From assembly GCA_021232515.1 (NCBI GenBank), contig JAJPOQ010000049.1:1-38885 (forward strand): a stretch of DNA of 38,885 nt. Reading direction: 5' to 3'. Below the pieces are notes generated by a model that saw only the letters and a program-made list of their open reading frames with translations, ran no database searches and was not told the origin of the DNA. Positions 1-9,137 of this stretch are shown in pieces (position 1 is the stretch's first letter; every line of letters begins with the position of its first letter). Source of the stretch: Lentisphaeraceae bacterium (GTDB taxonomy: Bacteria > Verrucomicrobiota > Lentisphaeria > Lentisphaerales > Lentisphaeraceae). The position numbers and the translations under genes are program-made.

Positions 1-163
1 GGCTGAGATGAAAGACTTTTTTTGTACATTAGATGCAAAGCTATTAAAGGTTATTAGAAATTTTCGCTGCACCTAATATAGCACAAAATAATCATAAGTA
101 ACTTTTAATTAAATATTTATGCAATAATCAGCAAGCCTTAGTTATAGTTCGTGCTCAAAACGA

Positions 164-194
164 AAAAAGCCGATCAAGAATTGACCGGCTTTTT
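164..194 (-). terminator. Intrinsic terminator after pgi
   Basis: Two 14-base arms (164-177 and 181-194) pair with one A/C mismatch around a GAA loop. An A-run on one side and a T-run on the other make it usable in both directions. It lies 22 bases past the pgi stop, so it probably ends the minus-strand pgi transcript. Bases 1-163 show no gene; a short direct repeat (TTATAGTTCG) flanks the hairpin on both sides. Confidence 0.75.
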
Positions 195-216
195 AAAAGT
201 TATAGTTATAGTTCGC

Positions 217-1830
217 TTAGATTAAGCCTGCTTCCTTCATAAGGATGTATGATGGAGAGTTTGCATCTGCAGGTTTTCCTTCGGTGTATGTATCGAGGAT
301 TTCATTTGCGAGAACTTTACCAAGTTGAACACCTTCCTGATCGAATGAATTGATGTTCCATATAAAGCCTTGGAATGCGATTTTATTTTCATAAAATGCC
401 AGTAACTGCCCCATCACTTCTGGCGTCAATTGATCAGCCATGATCAAACTATTTGGACGATTACCAGGGAAGACTTTATTTGGGTTATCACTAGATTTAC
501 CAGTAGCTAGGCCAATAGACTGTGCAAGTAGGTTCGCGTTTAACTTCTCCTGAGAAGTTGTGCCTTTAACCTTCAGGTCTTGCTCATACTGACTCTTCTT
601 AAAGCCAATGAAGTCACAAGCTACGACAGTTTCACTTTGGTGAATTAACTGATAGAAAGCATGCTGACCATTTGTACCAGGTTCTCCCCAAACAATTGGA
701 CCAGTAGCTTCTTCTAAGGCTTCACCCTGACGGTTAATTCTCTTACCATTACTTTCCATGTCACACTGCTGTAAGTGAGCTGCAAAGCGACTCAAAGCCT
801 GACTATAAGGAAGAACTGCAAGAGTTTCAGAACCTAGGTAGTTCCTGTTCCAAACACCAAGAACAGCTGCTAGAAGAGGCAAGTTTTTAGTGATGTCAGT
901 CTCAAGACTATTTAGATCCATTTTGCGAGCACCGCGTAGGAAGTCTTCAAACTTTTTGTAACCAAGAGCAAAAGCGAGGATAACACCACCAACCATTGAA
1001 GTCACACTATAACGACCACCGATGTAGTCGAACATATAGAACGTTCTTAGGTACTTACTTGGGTTGTCCATCGGACTACCTTCACCTGTCACACAGATAA
1101 AGTGCTTGTTTACTGGAAGGCCGGCGCTTTTAAATCTGTCTGCAACGAAAGTTTCGTTGGTAAGAGTTTCTAGAGTGCCACCGCTTTTAGAAATAACCGT
1201 TACAAGAGTTTTGCTCAGATCTAAGCCGTTCAGAGTTGCTGCTGCATCATCCGGGTCAACATTTGAGATGAAGTGAACTCTTCTTTGTGGCATAGCATAT
1301 TTTTTAAGTGCTAGGTAGATCGCTCTAGGACCAAGGTCTGAACCACCGATACCAACAAGAACTAAGTCGGTAAATGGTTGACCAACTGTGTTGCTTATAG
1401 CTCCAGAAGCTATCTCTTTACAAAATTTGTCTAGCTTATCGAGTTCAGCCTGTGCCGCTTTTATAGCATCAACACTTTTACCGATGTTTTTCTCGTCATT
1501 TAAGTCAGCAAATACGTTTCGAACTGCAGTATGAAGAACTTGACGATTTTCACACTCGTGACCATCGATTTTATTGATGACGTCGCCGCGAAGCATGCTC
1601 TGAAACTGGTCAACAGCTTTAGAGTCATCTGCTAACTCTTGTAGCGCTGACATAGTCTCTTCATTTACTCTTTGAGTTCCGTAGAACATCTGTAAGCTTC
1701 CTGCGTCTGAGCGATACTCTTTTAAGCGATCTTTACTCAAGGCACCTTCGGCTGTCAGATCAAAAGCTTTTTTACTTAGCTCTTCGAGCTTAGCATGCGC
1801 TTTATTATCTTTTAAATTTTTAGTAGCCAT
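217..1830 (-). CDS. pgi: Glucose-6-phosphate isomerase
   Basis: Interconverts glucose 6-phosphate and fructose 6-phosphate in cytoplasmic glycolysis and gluconeogenesis. The 537-residue protein has the usual length of the long bacterial type. Seen motifs: GIGGSDLG (about 160-167) and SKSGGT (214-219) of the sugar-phosphate-binding SIS folds, the family signature around WGEPGTNGQH with the expected catalytic Glu at about 383, a conserved His region (390-397), and Lys at about 505 in QLGK, the position of the family's catalytic lysine. The start is the first ATG, with a weak purine-rich AGAAAGAAG upstream. It lies about 120 bases downstream of murG on the same strand, so a shared transcript is possible. 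A terminator follows. No defect is seen. Confidence 0.98.
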   Translation of the reverse strand: MATKNLKDNKAHAKLEELSKKAFDLTAEGALSKDRLKEYRSDAGSLQMFYGTQRVNEETMSALQELADDSKAVDQFQSMLRGDVINKIDGHECENRQVLHTAVRNVFADLNDEKNIGKSVDAIKAAQAELDKLDKFCKEIASGAISNTVGQPFTDLVLVGIGGSDLGPRAIYLALKKYAMPQRRVHFISNVDPDDAAATLNGLDLSKTLVTVISKSGGTLETLTNETFVADRFKSAGLPVNKHFICVTGEGSPMDNPSKYLRTFYMFDYIGGRYSVTSMVGGVILAFALGYKKFEDFLRGARKMDLNSLETDITKNLPLLAAVLGVWNRNYLGSETLAVLPYSQALSRFAAHLQQCDMESNGKRINRQGEALEEATGPIVWGEPGTNGQHAFYQLIHQSETVVACDFIGFKKSQYEQDLKVKGTTSQEKLNANLLAQSIGLATGKSSDNPNKVFPGNRPNSLIMADQLTPEVMGQLLAFYENKIAFQGFIWNINSFDQEGVQLGKVLANEILDTYTEGKPADANSPSYILMKEAGLI

Positions 1831-1949
1831 AATCTTCTTTCTAATTAAATTTTTGAAAAATTCAGGTTCATGAAGCCAATCGAAAGCTGGTTTCTGAATG
1901 GCTTAAACAGTTGATTCCCATATTATAAACATAGTCAGGCGGGAACTGA

Positions 1950-3047
1950 TTAACAAGACTCAACTATAGATTTAGCTACAGTTTCTGCGACGTCATTTTT
2001 AGCCAATTCACCAATCTTTTTGGATTTAATCAACCATGCGGCCGGATCACACAACCAAGCACTGACAATTTCGCCAATTTTGTCAGGAGAAATGTCATTT
2101 TCGGTAAGAATCATACCGCCGCCAATATCCTCTGCTAACTTCGCATTGTGATATTGATGATTTTCAGCAGCAATTTTTAAGGGAATAAATAAAGCTGGTT
2201 TTTTGAACCAAGCGAGTTCAGCTAAACTGGAAGCTCCAGCTCGACAAATAACCAGATCTGCAGCACGCAAGGCGTCTGACATATTCTCTGTAGACTTCTG
2301 TATTTTAGCTTTAATACCACGAGTCTTTGCCAGCTCTTCGAACTCGGTATTTTCTTCCTTACCAGACAAATGGTAAAGTTGAAAATTACCTTTTATTTCT
2401 GGAAGAGATTTATAAAAGTTTTCGTTGATTCTTTGGGCGCCCTGACTGCCCCCAAACACAAGTAAAAGAGGTAAATTTTCATCAAAACCAAGACACTTTT
2501 TGATAGTCTCTTTAGATTCCTCGGCATCATAGTTTACCAACTCAGGTCTTATCGGCATACCGACTATATCCGTCTTAACTTTTAGCTGCTTGTCGTTTAA
2601 CGCAGGGAAAGATAAAAACAGTTTCTTAGCCCACTTTGACAACAATCGGTTTGCCTTGCCAATGACAGTATTCCCTTCATGAAGAAATAGAGGAGTTCTG
2701 GTACTTACTGCCGCTAAACCTAAAGGAACACTGGCAAAGCTTCCCATGACTAAAACTGCACTTGGTCGATATTTCATGATATAAAAAAATGACTTCACGC
2801 AGGTCCAAGTAAAAACTATCGCAAACCATGGGAGGAGTAATTTATTTGTTGGAAACTGAATGGCTTTTGCGGTATCTGCCTCTATCTCATGAGTAGCTGC
2901 CACCTTTTTCTGAGACTCACCATGCTTACCTGCTACAAAAAGTCTAACCTTCGCATCCTGCTTTTTAAACTCACGACCGATGCTTAAACCAGGGTAAAAG
3001 TGTCCACCTGTACCACCACATGAAATAATGATTGAAAAGTCTTTCAT
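1950..3047 (-). CDS. murG: UDP-GlcNAc:lipid I N-acetylglucosaminyltransferase MurG
   Basis: Adds GlcNAc to lipid I to make lipid II on the inner face of the cytoplasmic membrane. The N-terminal loop GGTGGH (residues 11-16), the GGSQGAQ segment (about 196-204) and the C-terminal donor-site stretch around AENHQYHNA (about 293-301) are the family hallmarks. The chosen ATG gives 365 residues starting MKDFSIII. The open frame runs 69 bases further upstream into ftsW, but those codons are not MurG-like. The start is one base after the ftsW stop, so the two are translationally linked. This is a remnant of the division and cell wall cluster: no murC, murD or ftsQ is beside it. Confidence 0.97.
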   Translation of the reverse strand: MKDFSIIISCGGTGGHFYPGLSIGREFKKQDAKVRLFVAGKHGESQKKVAATHEIEADTAKAIQFPTNKLLLPWFAIVFTWTCVKSFFYIMKYRPSAVLVMGSFASVPLGLAAVSTRTPLFLHEGNTVIGKANRLLSKWAKKLFLSFPALNDKQLKVKTDIVGMPIRPELVNYDAEESKETIKKCLGFDENLPLLLVFGGSQGAQRINENFYKSLPEIKGNFQLYHLSGKEENTEFEELAKTRGIKAKIQKSTENMSDALRAADLVICRAGASSLAELAWFKKPALFIPLKIAAENHQYHNAKLAEDIGGGMILTENDISPDKIGEIVSAWLCDPAAWLIKSKKIGELAKNDVAETVAKSIVESC

Positions 3048-3048
3048 G

Positions 3049-4224
3049 CTAGTACTTCGTTTCCTCAAACTCTTCCATGCCTTCAAGTTTAGCCCGTTCA
3101 GATTCTCGAGCCACACTCATAATTATCCCCACAGAGATAAGTGCCGAAAGCATACTTGAACCACCATAACTTAAGAATGGTGCTGTCACACCTGTTGTTG
3201 GAAAAGCACCACTAATAACACCTATATTGACCATACCGTGAAGACATATACCAAGACCTAGACCCGTGGCAACAATCATACCTCGATAGTCTGTTGCTTC
3301 AGCAGCAATCTTAAACGAGCCATATAAAAACGCAAGGTAGAGAACGATCACTACACAAAGACCTAAAAAACCTAGTTCTTCACCAACAATTGAAAGTATA
3401 AAGTCATTGTGAGCTTCTGGGAGATACTCCAGTTTCATGCGACTTTCTGTGAAACCACGGCCATATGGGCCTCCAGAACCTAAGGCTAAAAGCGAATTCC
3501 ACAACTGGTAACCTTCTCCTTGAGCCACTGCTTCTGGGTCCATAAATGAAGTGATCCGTCGCATCCTTTCGGGAGAAATCTGCGCGACAAGTGCAAATAA
3601 ACCCACGCCGAGAGCACCAACTGCTGCAAGATAACGCATGCGAACGCCACAGACAAAAAGTAGACCAACAACCAAAGCTCCGGTAATCATCGTCACGGAT
3701 AAACTACCGCCGGCGATAATCAAAATACCGATACCAGCAATTGGTAAAGAAGGATAAACAAAACCTCTTAAAAAATTACCGCTATGACGATTGAAACGAT
3801 GGTAATAGTCAGCCATGAATAAAATGATGGCAATCTTGGCAAACTCAGATGGCTGTATACTTAAACTTCCCAGACGAATCCACCGATAAGCCCCTTTAAT
3901 AGATCTCACAAACGGTAGATTTTTCTTAAGTAAATTTGCTAAGGCAAGATACAATAGCATGACGCCGATGATGATCATAAAGTACTTCGACATCTTACAA
4001 AGAGTTCGATAGTCAAAATAGTGCAGAAAGACTGCAACAACACCGCCAATTGCGATGAATGTAAGCTGCTTAATCAAGGATGTATTATCAATTGTAGGAG
4101 CACCGCCAGGGCGCCAGTCCATGCCACTCGTTGAGTAAAGCATGCATAATCCAAAAGTTAGAAGAATACAGACAACTATTATGAGAAAAACTTTTGTTGA
4201 ATTTATGCTGCGTTCTTCAACCAT
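3049..4224 (-). CDS. ftsW: SEDS-family lipid II polymerase FtsW
   Basis: A polytopic membrane protein of the SEDS family (FtsW/RodA/SpoVE), which polymerises glycan strands with a partner class B PBP at the septum. The 391 residues carry about ten hydrophobic segments. Conserved SEDS features include the RWI-LGSLSIQPSE-AK stretch, PEAHNDFI in the large periplasmic loop, and a C-terminal segment ending FLSYGGSSM. Being next to murG favours FtsW over RodA. It is the first gene of the minus-strand run; about 300 bases of divergent intergenic sequence separate it from dbpA, so the promoter must lie there. No murD is upstream, unlike the classical cluster. Confidence 0.95.
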   Translation of the reverse strand: MVEERSINSTKVFLIIVVCILLTFGLCMLYSTSGMDWRPGGAPTIDNTSLIKQLTFIAIGGVVAVFLHYFDYRTLCKMSKYFMIIIGVMLLYLALANLLKKNLPFVRSIKGAYRWIRLGSLSIQPSEFAKIAIILFMADYYHRFNRHSGNFLRGFVYPSLPIAGIGILIIAGGSLSVTMITGALVVGLLFVCGVRMRYLAAVGALGVGLFALVAQISPERMRRITSFMDPEAVAQGEGYQLWNSLLALGSGGPYGRGFTESRMKLEYLPEAHNDFILSIVGEELGFLGLCVVIVLYLAFLYGSFKIAAEATDYRGMIVATGLGLGICLHGMVNIGVISGAFPTTGVTAPFLSYGGSSMLSALISVGIIMSVARESERAKLEGMEEFEETKY

Positions 4225-4522
4225 TTAAGATAAATACCAGGGTGCAAAAGTTAATAAAAATGACGGGGATTGATAACTCAGAATAGCACTCACACGAGTT
4301 AAATTCAATAGCCTCATTTGAGCCTTTTGATAGTTATTTTCGTTAACACTTTTTAAAGATACTTTTAACAACAATGGGATCAAGCAGTACGCAAATAAAA
4401 TGACTCTTGCTCACTCAAAAATTTATCGAATGACGACGTCTTTTCTTCTTCTAAGTTTAAGCCATTACTAAACTTATTCGCAGATAAGAGTATAGTTGCT
4501 TATCAATAACAGGATTTACACT

Positions 4523-5890
4523 TTGAGCCAGACCGACTTTTCTTCACTAGACATAAGCCCAGAACTTTTAAAAAATATCGAATCTCTAGGCTATACTGAA
4601 ATGACGCCTATTCAGGCTCAAAGCTTACCATGCATTTTAGAAGGGAAAGACCTCATAGGTCAGGCAAAAACAGGCTCTGGTAAAACAGCTGCTTTTGGTC
4701 TTGGCTTAATCAATCGTTTAAAAATCGACAGTAAAAGTGTTGAAGCTCTCATTTTATGTCCGACTCGTGAATTAGCAGATCAAGTCTCAAAAGTTATCCG
4801 CCAACTGGCAAGAACATTGCCGAATATAAAAGTGATAAGCCTCTGTGGTGGTATGCCATTTCGAGACCAAACTAAGTCTCTTCAACACGGCGCTCACATA
4901 GTCGTTGGTACTCCAGGTCGTATCTGTAAACACCTGCGCAAAGAAACTCTAGACTTACAAAATCTAAAAACTCTGGTGCTTGATGAAGCGGATAGAATGC
5001 TTGAAATGGGTTTCCAAGAAGAGCTTGATTCTATTTTTGCTCAAACTCCAAAGCGTCTACAAACACTTCTTTTCAGTGCGACCTACCCGAAGCAAATTCA
5101 AACAATCGCCCATAGAGTTATGCAAGACCCTGTTACTGTTAAAGTCGAGTCGACTCATGACAGTGTCAGTATTCAGCAATACTTCTATAAAGTGGCTAAC
5201 GATGAACGTTTCGAAGCTCTCACTCTTTTACTTCAGCATCACAAACCTCAATCTGCAGTCATATTCTGCAATACCAAAAAAGACGTTCATGACGTTACCG
5301 ATTATCTTTTAGATGAAGGTTTTGACGCTCTCGACTTACACGGTGATCTTGATCAAACTGATCGAGATGAAACACTCGTTAAGTTTATTAATAACAGTAT
5401 TTCCATTCTCGTAGCAACTGATGTCGCTGCTCGTGGACTAGATATAGACTCGATTGAAGCTGTTATAAACTTTCACATATCGCGCGACTTTGAAGTTCAT
5501 GTTCACCGTATTGGTCGTACTGGTCGAGCTGGCGGAACTGGTATAGCATGTTCTTTATACAGCGACAAAGAAAGTCACAAGATGACTCTCCTTCAAGAGT
5601 TTCTCGAGCAAAAAATTAACAGTGAAGCTCTTCCTCCGAAATCCGTTCTTGCAAATAAGAAGACTTTTGCGACAATGCGCACGATAAGGATCAAAAAAGG
5701 TAAGAAACAGAAAGTCGGTCCAGTCAATATACTCGGTGCTTTAACTGCAAAAAAAGGCTTAACCGGTAAACAAGTCGGTAAGATAACAGTTTGCGACAAC
5801 TGGTCTTATGTCGCTGTAGAAAAGGACCAAGTTAAACTTGCTCTTAGTAAACTCTCTGAAGCTAAACTAACTTCATTTTTACTGAAGTAA
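4523..5890 (+). CDS. dbpA: DEAD-box RNA helicase, DbpA type
   Basis: An ATP-dependent RNA helicase. The core has AKTGSGKT (about residues 47-54), PTRELA, GTPGR, DEAD (154-157), SAT (about 184), ATDVAARGLD and HRIGRTGRAG in the right order. The last about 75 residues (from GPVNILGAL) match the DbpA RNA-binding domain, which in E. coli targets 23S rRNA hairpin 92; a role in large-subunit assembly is inferred from that. The TTG at 4523 has AGGA at 4511-4514 and gives MSQTDFSSL, which aligns with the family N-terminus. A longer frame from a TTG at 4496 is possible. The stop codon directly abuts the stop of the opposing gene. Confidence 0.93.
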   Translation: MSQTDFSSLDISPELLKNIESLGYTEMTPIQAQSLPCILEGKDLIGQAKTGSGKTAAFGLGLINRLKIDSKSVEALILCPTRELADQVSKVIRQLARTLPNIKVISLCGGMPFRDQTKSLQHGAHIVVGTPGRICKHLRKETLDLQNLKTLVLDEADRMLEMGFQEELDSIFAQTPKRLQTLLFSATYPKQIQTIAHRVMQDPVTVKVESTHDSVSIQQYFYKVANDERFEALTLLLQHHKPQSAVIFCNTKKDVHDVTDYLLDEGFDALDLHGDLDQTDRDETLVKFINNSISILVATDVAARGLDIDSIEAVINFHISRDFEVHVHRIGRTGRAGGTGIACSLYSDKESHKMTLLQEFLEQKINSEALPPKSVLANKKTFATMRTIRIKKGKKQKVGPVNILGALTAKKGLTGKQVGKITVCDNWSYVAVEKDQVKLALSKLSEAKLTSFLLK

Positions 5891-6472
5891 CTAAGGCGCT
5901 AACCAACTGGCAGTTTGCACTTTACCTTCACGGTTAAAAGTGCAATGAGCTCGTTCATTTCCAGTCTTTTTAAGCTTGAGTATGTCCCAACTGTTTACCT
6001 GGCACTTTACAACAGTAAAAAACTGGTAAGCTTCTTCTTCATTTAGATCGTCTGGATTTAAAATAAATGGCGCTTTTAGTTCTTCTCCTGGGAGCTCTTT
6101 CATGTAGTAACACTGAAGACTATACCAAGAAGTCGATTCCCAGTGTACTTTTGACACTTCATCACCATTGTGAACGGTCACGTCAGCTTTCATTTCTACC
6201 TGAAGGCCAGATTCACGATCAAAGAAGCATAGAGAAACTTTCTTATTTTTTAGCAATGCAGGAACTTTATTGCTCCTCTCGTCTGTAAAAAATACTATCT
6301 CTGCTTTATCGCTAAAATCAGCTCCACGTAGAACGACATAACGAGACTGAGGTAGGCCATCCACTCCAACATTTGCTACCGTAAAAAGCTTCCAATTGTT
6401 TTCAGGATTTTGTGCAGCATCCGTTAACGAGTTTCGACATTGATCAATTAAAGTTTCAAGACTTGAGTCCAT
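5891..6472 (-). CDS. Pyridoxamine 5'-phosphate oxidase-like FMN-binding protein
   Basis: A split-barrel flavoprotein of the PNPOx superfamily, 193 residues. The N-terminal part (ANVGVDGLPQSRYVVLRG and FFTDERSNKV) matches the FMN-binding strand pattern of PdxH and of the Alr4036 subfamily. The C-terminus ends WLAP rather than the usual PdxH ending, which favours the Alr4036-like group. The substrate is therefore uncertain; a role in vitamin B6 salvage is only one option. AGGAAG lies before the ATG. It follows the GST-like gene by about 70 bases on the same strand and meets dbpA tail to tail with no bases between the stops. Confidence 0.85.
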   Translation of the reverse strand: MDSSLETLIDQCRNSLTDAAQNPENNWKLFTVANVGVDGLPQSRYVVLRGADFSDKAEIVFFTDERSNKVPALLKNKKVSLCFFDRESGLQVEMKADVTVHNGDEVSKVHWESTSWYSLQCYYMKELPGEELKAPFILNPDDLNEEEAYQFFTVVKCQVNSWDILKLKKTGNERAHCTFNREGKVQTASWLAP

Positions 6473-6544
6473 AAGGGCTTCCTAAAAAATATTTTAATAA
6501 GAAAGGCTGACTTCTCTTCTCAATCAATACCGAAGATAAGGAAA

Positions 6545-7192
6545 CTAGAGCATTTCTGCGAGCTCTTTAGCTTCTTGCTCAAGTACGATACTCACTGCCG
6601 GGTGTTGAACTATAGCTGTATGGTAACGTGCAAGGTTTGGCCATGTAGCCCCATCTATCTCATAACCTGCGATCAAGTAATTTTGCAGAATACTTACAAC
6701 CGCCATGTCTGCTAAGGTAATAGTGTCATTTACTAGATAGTCTTTACCAATAAGTTGCTTCTCCAAGTAGTTCATAAGCTCTGGAACTCTAGCTTCAAGA
6801 CTTTTAACAACTTTTAAGTCTGGATCCATGCCAAATACTTTCGGTTTCGCAAACTTATTGAAAAATATTCCCCCAAGTATTTCAGTCATACGACTATCTG
6901 CATACTCTTCAAACCAAAGAGTCTTTGCTAGGCCTTCCGCATCTTTAGGGAGAACGTGTTGATGATCAAACTTCCGTTCTATATACTGTGAGATAACTGA
7001 AGAGTCTGAAATAGAGAAGTCACCTACAGATAGAGCCGGTATTTTATTTATCGGACTTTTTTCACTAAAACCTTCAGGAGCTTTTCCTGGAATGATTGGA
7101 TCTAAGTCATACTCAATATCTTTAAAGGTTAGAATGAATCTCACTTTTCTAACATATGGGGAAATGCCAATGCCGTACAAAATAGGCTTCAT
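6545..7192 (-). CDS. Glutathione S-transferase family protein
   Basis: A 215-residue protein with the GST layout: an N-terminal thioredoxin-like half (1-80) with the cis-Pro region NKIPALSVGDFSISDSSVI, where SS fits the gamma-glutamyl-binding Glu/Ser-Ser motif, and an all-helical C-terminal half with the N-capping stretch ITLADMAV. The N-terminal SPYVRKVRF pattern is common in bacterial GSTs; Ser in place of Cys at the active loop suggests a transferase-like rather than a glutaredoxin-like enzyme. Substrate unknown. An AGGGAA site precedes the ATG. It sits between a DUF3127 protein and a PNPOx-like flavoprotein, which hints at redox stress handling but does not prove it. Confidence 0.88.
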   Translation of the reverse strand: MKPILYGIGISPYVRKVRFILTFKDIEYDLDPIIPGKAPEGFSEKSPINKIPALSVGDFSISDSSVISQYIERKFDHQHVLPKDAEGLAKTLWFEEYADSRMTEILGGIFFNKFAKPKVFGMDPDLKVVKSLEARVPELMNYLEKQLIGKDYLVNDTITLADMAVVSILQNYLIAGYEIDGATWPNLARYHTAIVQHPAVSIVLEQEAKELAEML

Positions 7193-7281
7193 TATGTGTT
7201 CCCTAATTTTCAGCTACATTCTGAGTAGTAACAAATGTGACACAACTTAAGACAAACGAGACCGTCTTGCAAGAAACTTGC

Positions 7282-7644
7282 TTAGAAAGGTACTTCTTCG
7301 TCTAAGCCGCCTTCAAAAGCTGGTGGCTCCATCATTGGAGGACCATCGTCCTGTTGTGGCTGCTCAGATTTAGCAGCATCTATTCTCCACGCTTGTAAAG
7401 TGTTAAAGTACTTTACTTCACCTTGTGGGCTAGTCCATTTACGACCTTTGAGATTGAAGTCAATGGTTACATCCTGACCAACTTTAAAGCGGTCTAGCAA
7501 GTCACATTTATCCTGAACAAATTCAAATTTAATATATTCTGGGTACTGACGTTCGATGTACTCAAGCACAAACTCTCTTTTTTTAAAAGTCGCACTTACA
7601 TTTTGGGTATCAAAAAGCTCAAAAATTCTCGCAGTTAACTGCAT
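7282..7644 (-). CDS. DUF3127 domain protein (OB-fold-like, ssDNA-binding-like)
   Basis: A 120-residue protein resembling the DUF3127 family, thought to adopt an SSB-like OB fold. The first about 85 residues carry the domain (MQLTARIFELFDTQ at the start, GRKWTSPQGEVKYFNTLQAW at its end). The tail is low in complexity, acidic and Pro-rich, and ends EEVPF. A short acidic tail ending in Pro-Phe is also how bacterial SSB tails recruit partners; that parallel is my observation. The start is set by CGGAGG six bases before the ATG at 7644; the seven codons upstream in frame have no such site. Function unknown. It is followed by the GST-like gene. Confidence 0.85.
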   Translation of the reverse strand: MQLTARIFELFDTQNVSATFKKREFVLEYIERQYPEYIKFEFVQDKCDLLDRFKVGQDVTIDFNLKGRKWTSPQGEVKYFNTLQAWRIDAAKSEQPQQDDGPPMMEPPAFEGGLDEEVPF

Positions 7645-7743
7645 GGTAGTCCTCCGTATTGCCACTACATTACACTTAGAAATGAAGGAGTCGAGAAGAG
7701 ATATTCATAAATAGTCAACTCTGTTGTATTCACCGTTGTATGA

Positions 7744-8061
7744 TCAACATGCTAAAGTTTTCTTAAAGTCGGATTTGAGGTTTTGAGCTCTCAAAGATAT
7801 GTCTTTGAGTATACACCACTCATCAATGTAATTATCTTTTTGTTTTAGTTTGACTAAGTCGTCGAACTTGTGGTACAAAATAGGAAAGGATAAAGCTCGA
7901 CAACGTTTTCTTAAGTAGTAAATCTTATCATCTTTTAGTTCTTTACTGTCCAAGAACTGACAGACTTCATCTAGTACTTCTAGTCCATGTCCTTGGGCTT
8001 CATTTACAGTCATAAACTGACTAACGTTTTTATACCACCAGTTAAATGTTTGGGGTGCCAT
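7744..8061 (-). CDS. Unrecognised 105-residue protein
   Basis: I do not recognise this protein. It is soluble and probably mostly helical, rich in Lys, Asp and Leu, with five Cys (two close to the middle and C-terminus) and an aromatic N-terminus (FNWWYKNVSQF). No signal peptide or membrane segment is visible. A strong GAGGAG site eight bases before the ATG supports real translation. It follows the tiny mS38/bS22-like gene by about 40 bases and precedes the DUF3127 gene, so it is probably part of the same minus-strand transcript. Confidence 0.7.
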   Translation of the reverse strand: MAPQTFNWWYKNVSQFMTVNEAQGHGLEVLDEVCQFLDSKELKDDKIYYLRKRCRALSFPILYHKFDDLVKLKQKDNYIDEWCILKDISLRAQNLKSDFKKTLAC

Positions 8062-8103
8062 AGTCTATTCTCCTCTATTATATTAGTACCTGCTAATCGC
8101 AGA

Positions 8104-8196
8104 TTATTTTTTTGTTTTATGCCGATCTTGCTTCCTTTTTTTACGTCTCTTATGTTTTGCTATCTTAAAACGCTTTTTCTTTTTTAAGTTTCCCAC
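8104..8196 (-). CDS. Tiny basic protein of the mS38/AURKAIP1-COX24 (bS22-like) family
   Basis: A 30-residue GTG-started frame beginning MGNLKKKKRFKIAKHKRR, with over half of its residues Lys or Arg. This matches the short bacterial members of the COX24 C-terminal (mS38) family; the mycobacterial member is the small ribosomal protein bS22 near the decoding centre. The family pattern is M-G-x-[LV]-K-K-[KR]-[KR]-[KR]-x-K-[IM]-x-K-[KH]-[KR]. A GAGG site five bases upstream overlaps the lipid-kinase stop region, and the start is 10 bases past that stop, so the gene is co-transcribed and probably translationally coupled. The family match is by eye. A ribosomal role is inferred. Confidence 0.65.
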   Translation of the reverse strand: MGNLKKKKRFKIAKHKRRKKRKQDRHKTKK

Positions 8197-8206
8197 TATT
8201 ACCTCA

Positions 8207-9124
8207 CTAAACAGTTGTAAATATTTGTGAGTCTTTATTCTGACTAGTATTTCGACAGAGTAATTCTGAGTCTTCGTGCATAACTAGATTCAATGCTTTT
8301 GGCAGCACTTTAAAGTAAAACTTATTATTGGAGTACAACTCACCATCTAAGCTCATCGCTAAATTCAATTTTGACTCAATGTATAGCGAGTCTGTTCGGT
8401 AACGTTTGATGTACTCATTGTCATTATTTTTCCATAGATCGAAGGTAACATTTGCAACGCTGCTCAAATCAAACTTTTTGATCAATAGTACATCCATCAA
8501 ACCGTCATCAATCTTTGCATCCTCCGAAACAGAGAAGCCTCCACCACAAGCATTTCCGTTACAAACATAACCAAATAGATACTCTTCATCGTTATCAAAA
8601 CCATCTACAAAAGGAACTGGATTTGAAGTGTCAAAGTAAGCTAATAAGCCCGATAAACTGTATGCATACTTTCCAACAACTCCTTTTAGGAACTCTGGGG
8701 TATTTTGAGTAACGCGTGCGGCCTGTCCCAAGGATGCAGCATTTATCACATATCGCTCATTTACCTGAATAACGTCAACTGGGTGAGTCTTCTTTGTAAA
8801 TGCAAAATGAAAAGCACTTTCCATGTCGACAGGAACTTTAGAACTTATGGCTAAGTCGTTTGCAGTACCGAGAGGGATTTGTGCTAATTCAGGAGCATCT
8901 GGAAGTCTCATAAGGCCATCAACGGCTTCATTTAGTGAGCCATCTCCACCAACTACTACTATACGGTCATAACCAACTTCGGACTCTTTTATGAATTCTT
9001 TTATATCTCCTGCATCCCAGGTCACTCTAACATCTAAGTTATAGTTAGACTTATACTTCTCGATTATTCTTTTAAGCTGTATATCGTTTGTAAACTTGCC
9101 ATTTATTATTATCCGAAATTTCAT
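8207..9124 (-). CDS. YegS/diacylglycerol kinase-family lipid kinase
   Basis: A soluble lipid kinase of the DagK/YegS/sphingosine-kinase superfamily, 305 residues. The nucleotide-binding GGDGSLNE motif lies at 59-66 and LGTANDLA at 85-92; the C-terminal half has the expected beta-sandwich with NGNACGGGFSVSEDAKIDDG. The family phosphorylates lipids such as diacylglycerol, phosphatidylglycerol or sphingoid bases; the substrate cannot be told. AAGGAAA precedes the ATG. It lies 13 bases after the ferritin-like gene and 10 bases before the mS38-like gene, so it is the middle of an operon. Confidence 0.92.
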   Translation of the reverse strand: MKFRIIINGKFTNDIQLKRIIEKYKSNYNLDVRVTWDAGDIKEFIKESEVGYDRIVVVGGDGSLNEAVDGLMRLPDAPELAQIPLGTANDLAISSKVPVDMESAFHFAFTKKTHPVDVIQVNERYVINAASLGQAARVTQNTPEFLKGVVGKYAYSLSGLLAYFDTSNPVPFVDGFDNDEEYLFGYVCNGNACGGGFSVSEDAKIDDGLMDVLLIKKFDLSSVANVTFDLWKNNDNEYIKRYRTDSLYIESKLNLAMSLDGELYSNNKFYFKVLPKALNLVMHEDSELLCRNTSQNKDSQIFTTV

Positions 9125-9137
9125 TATATTTCCTTAT

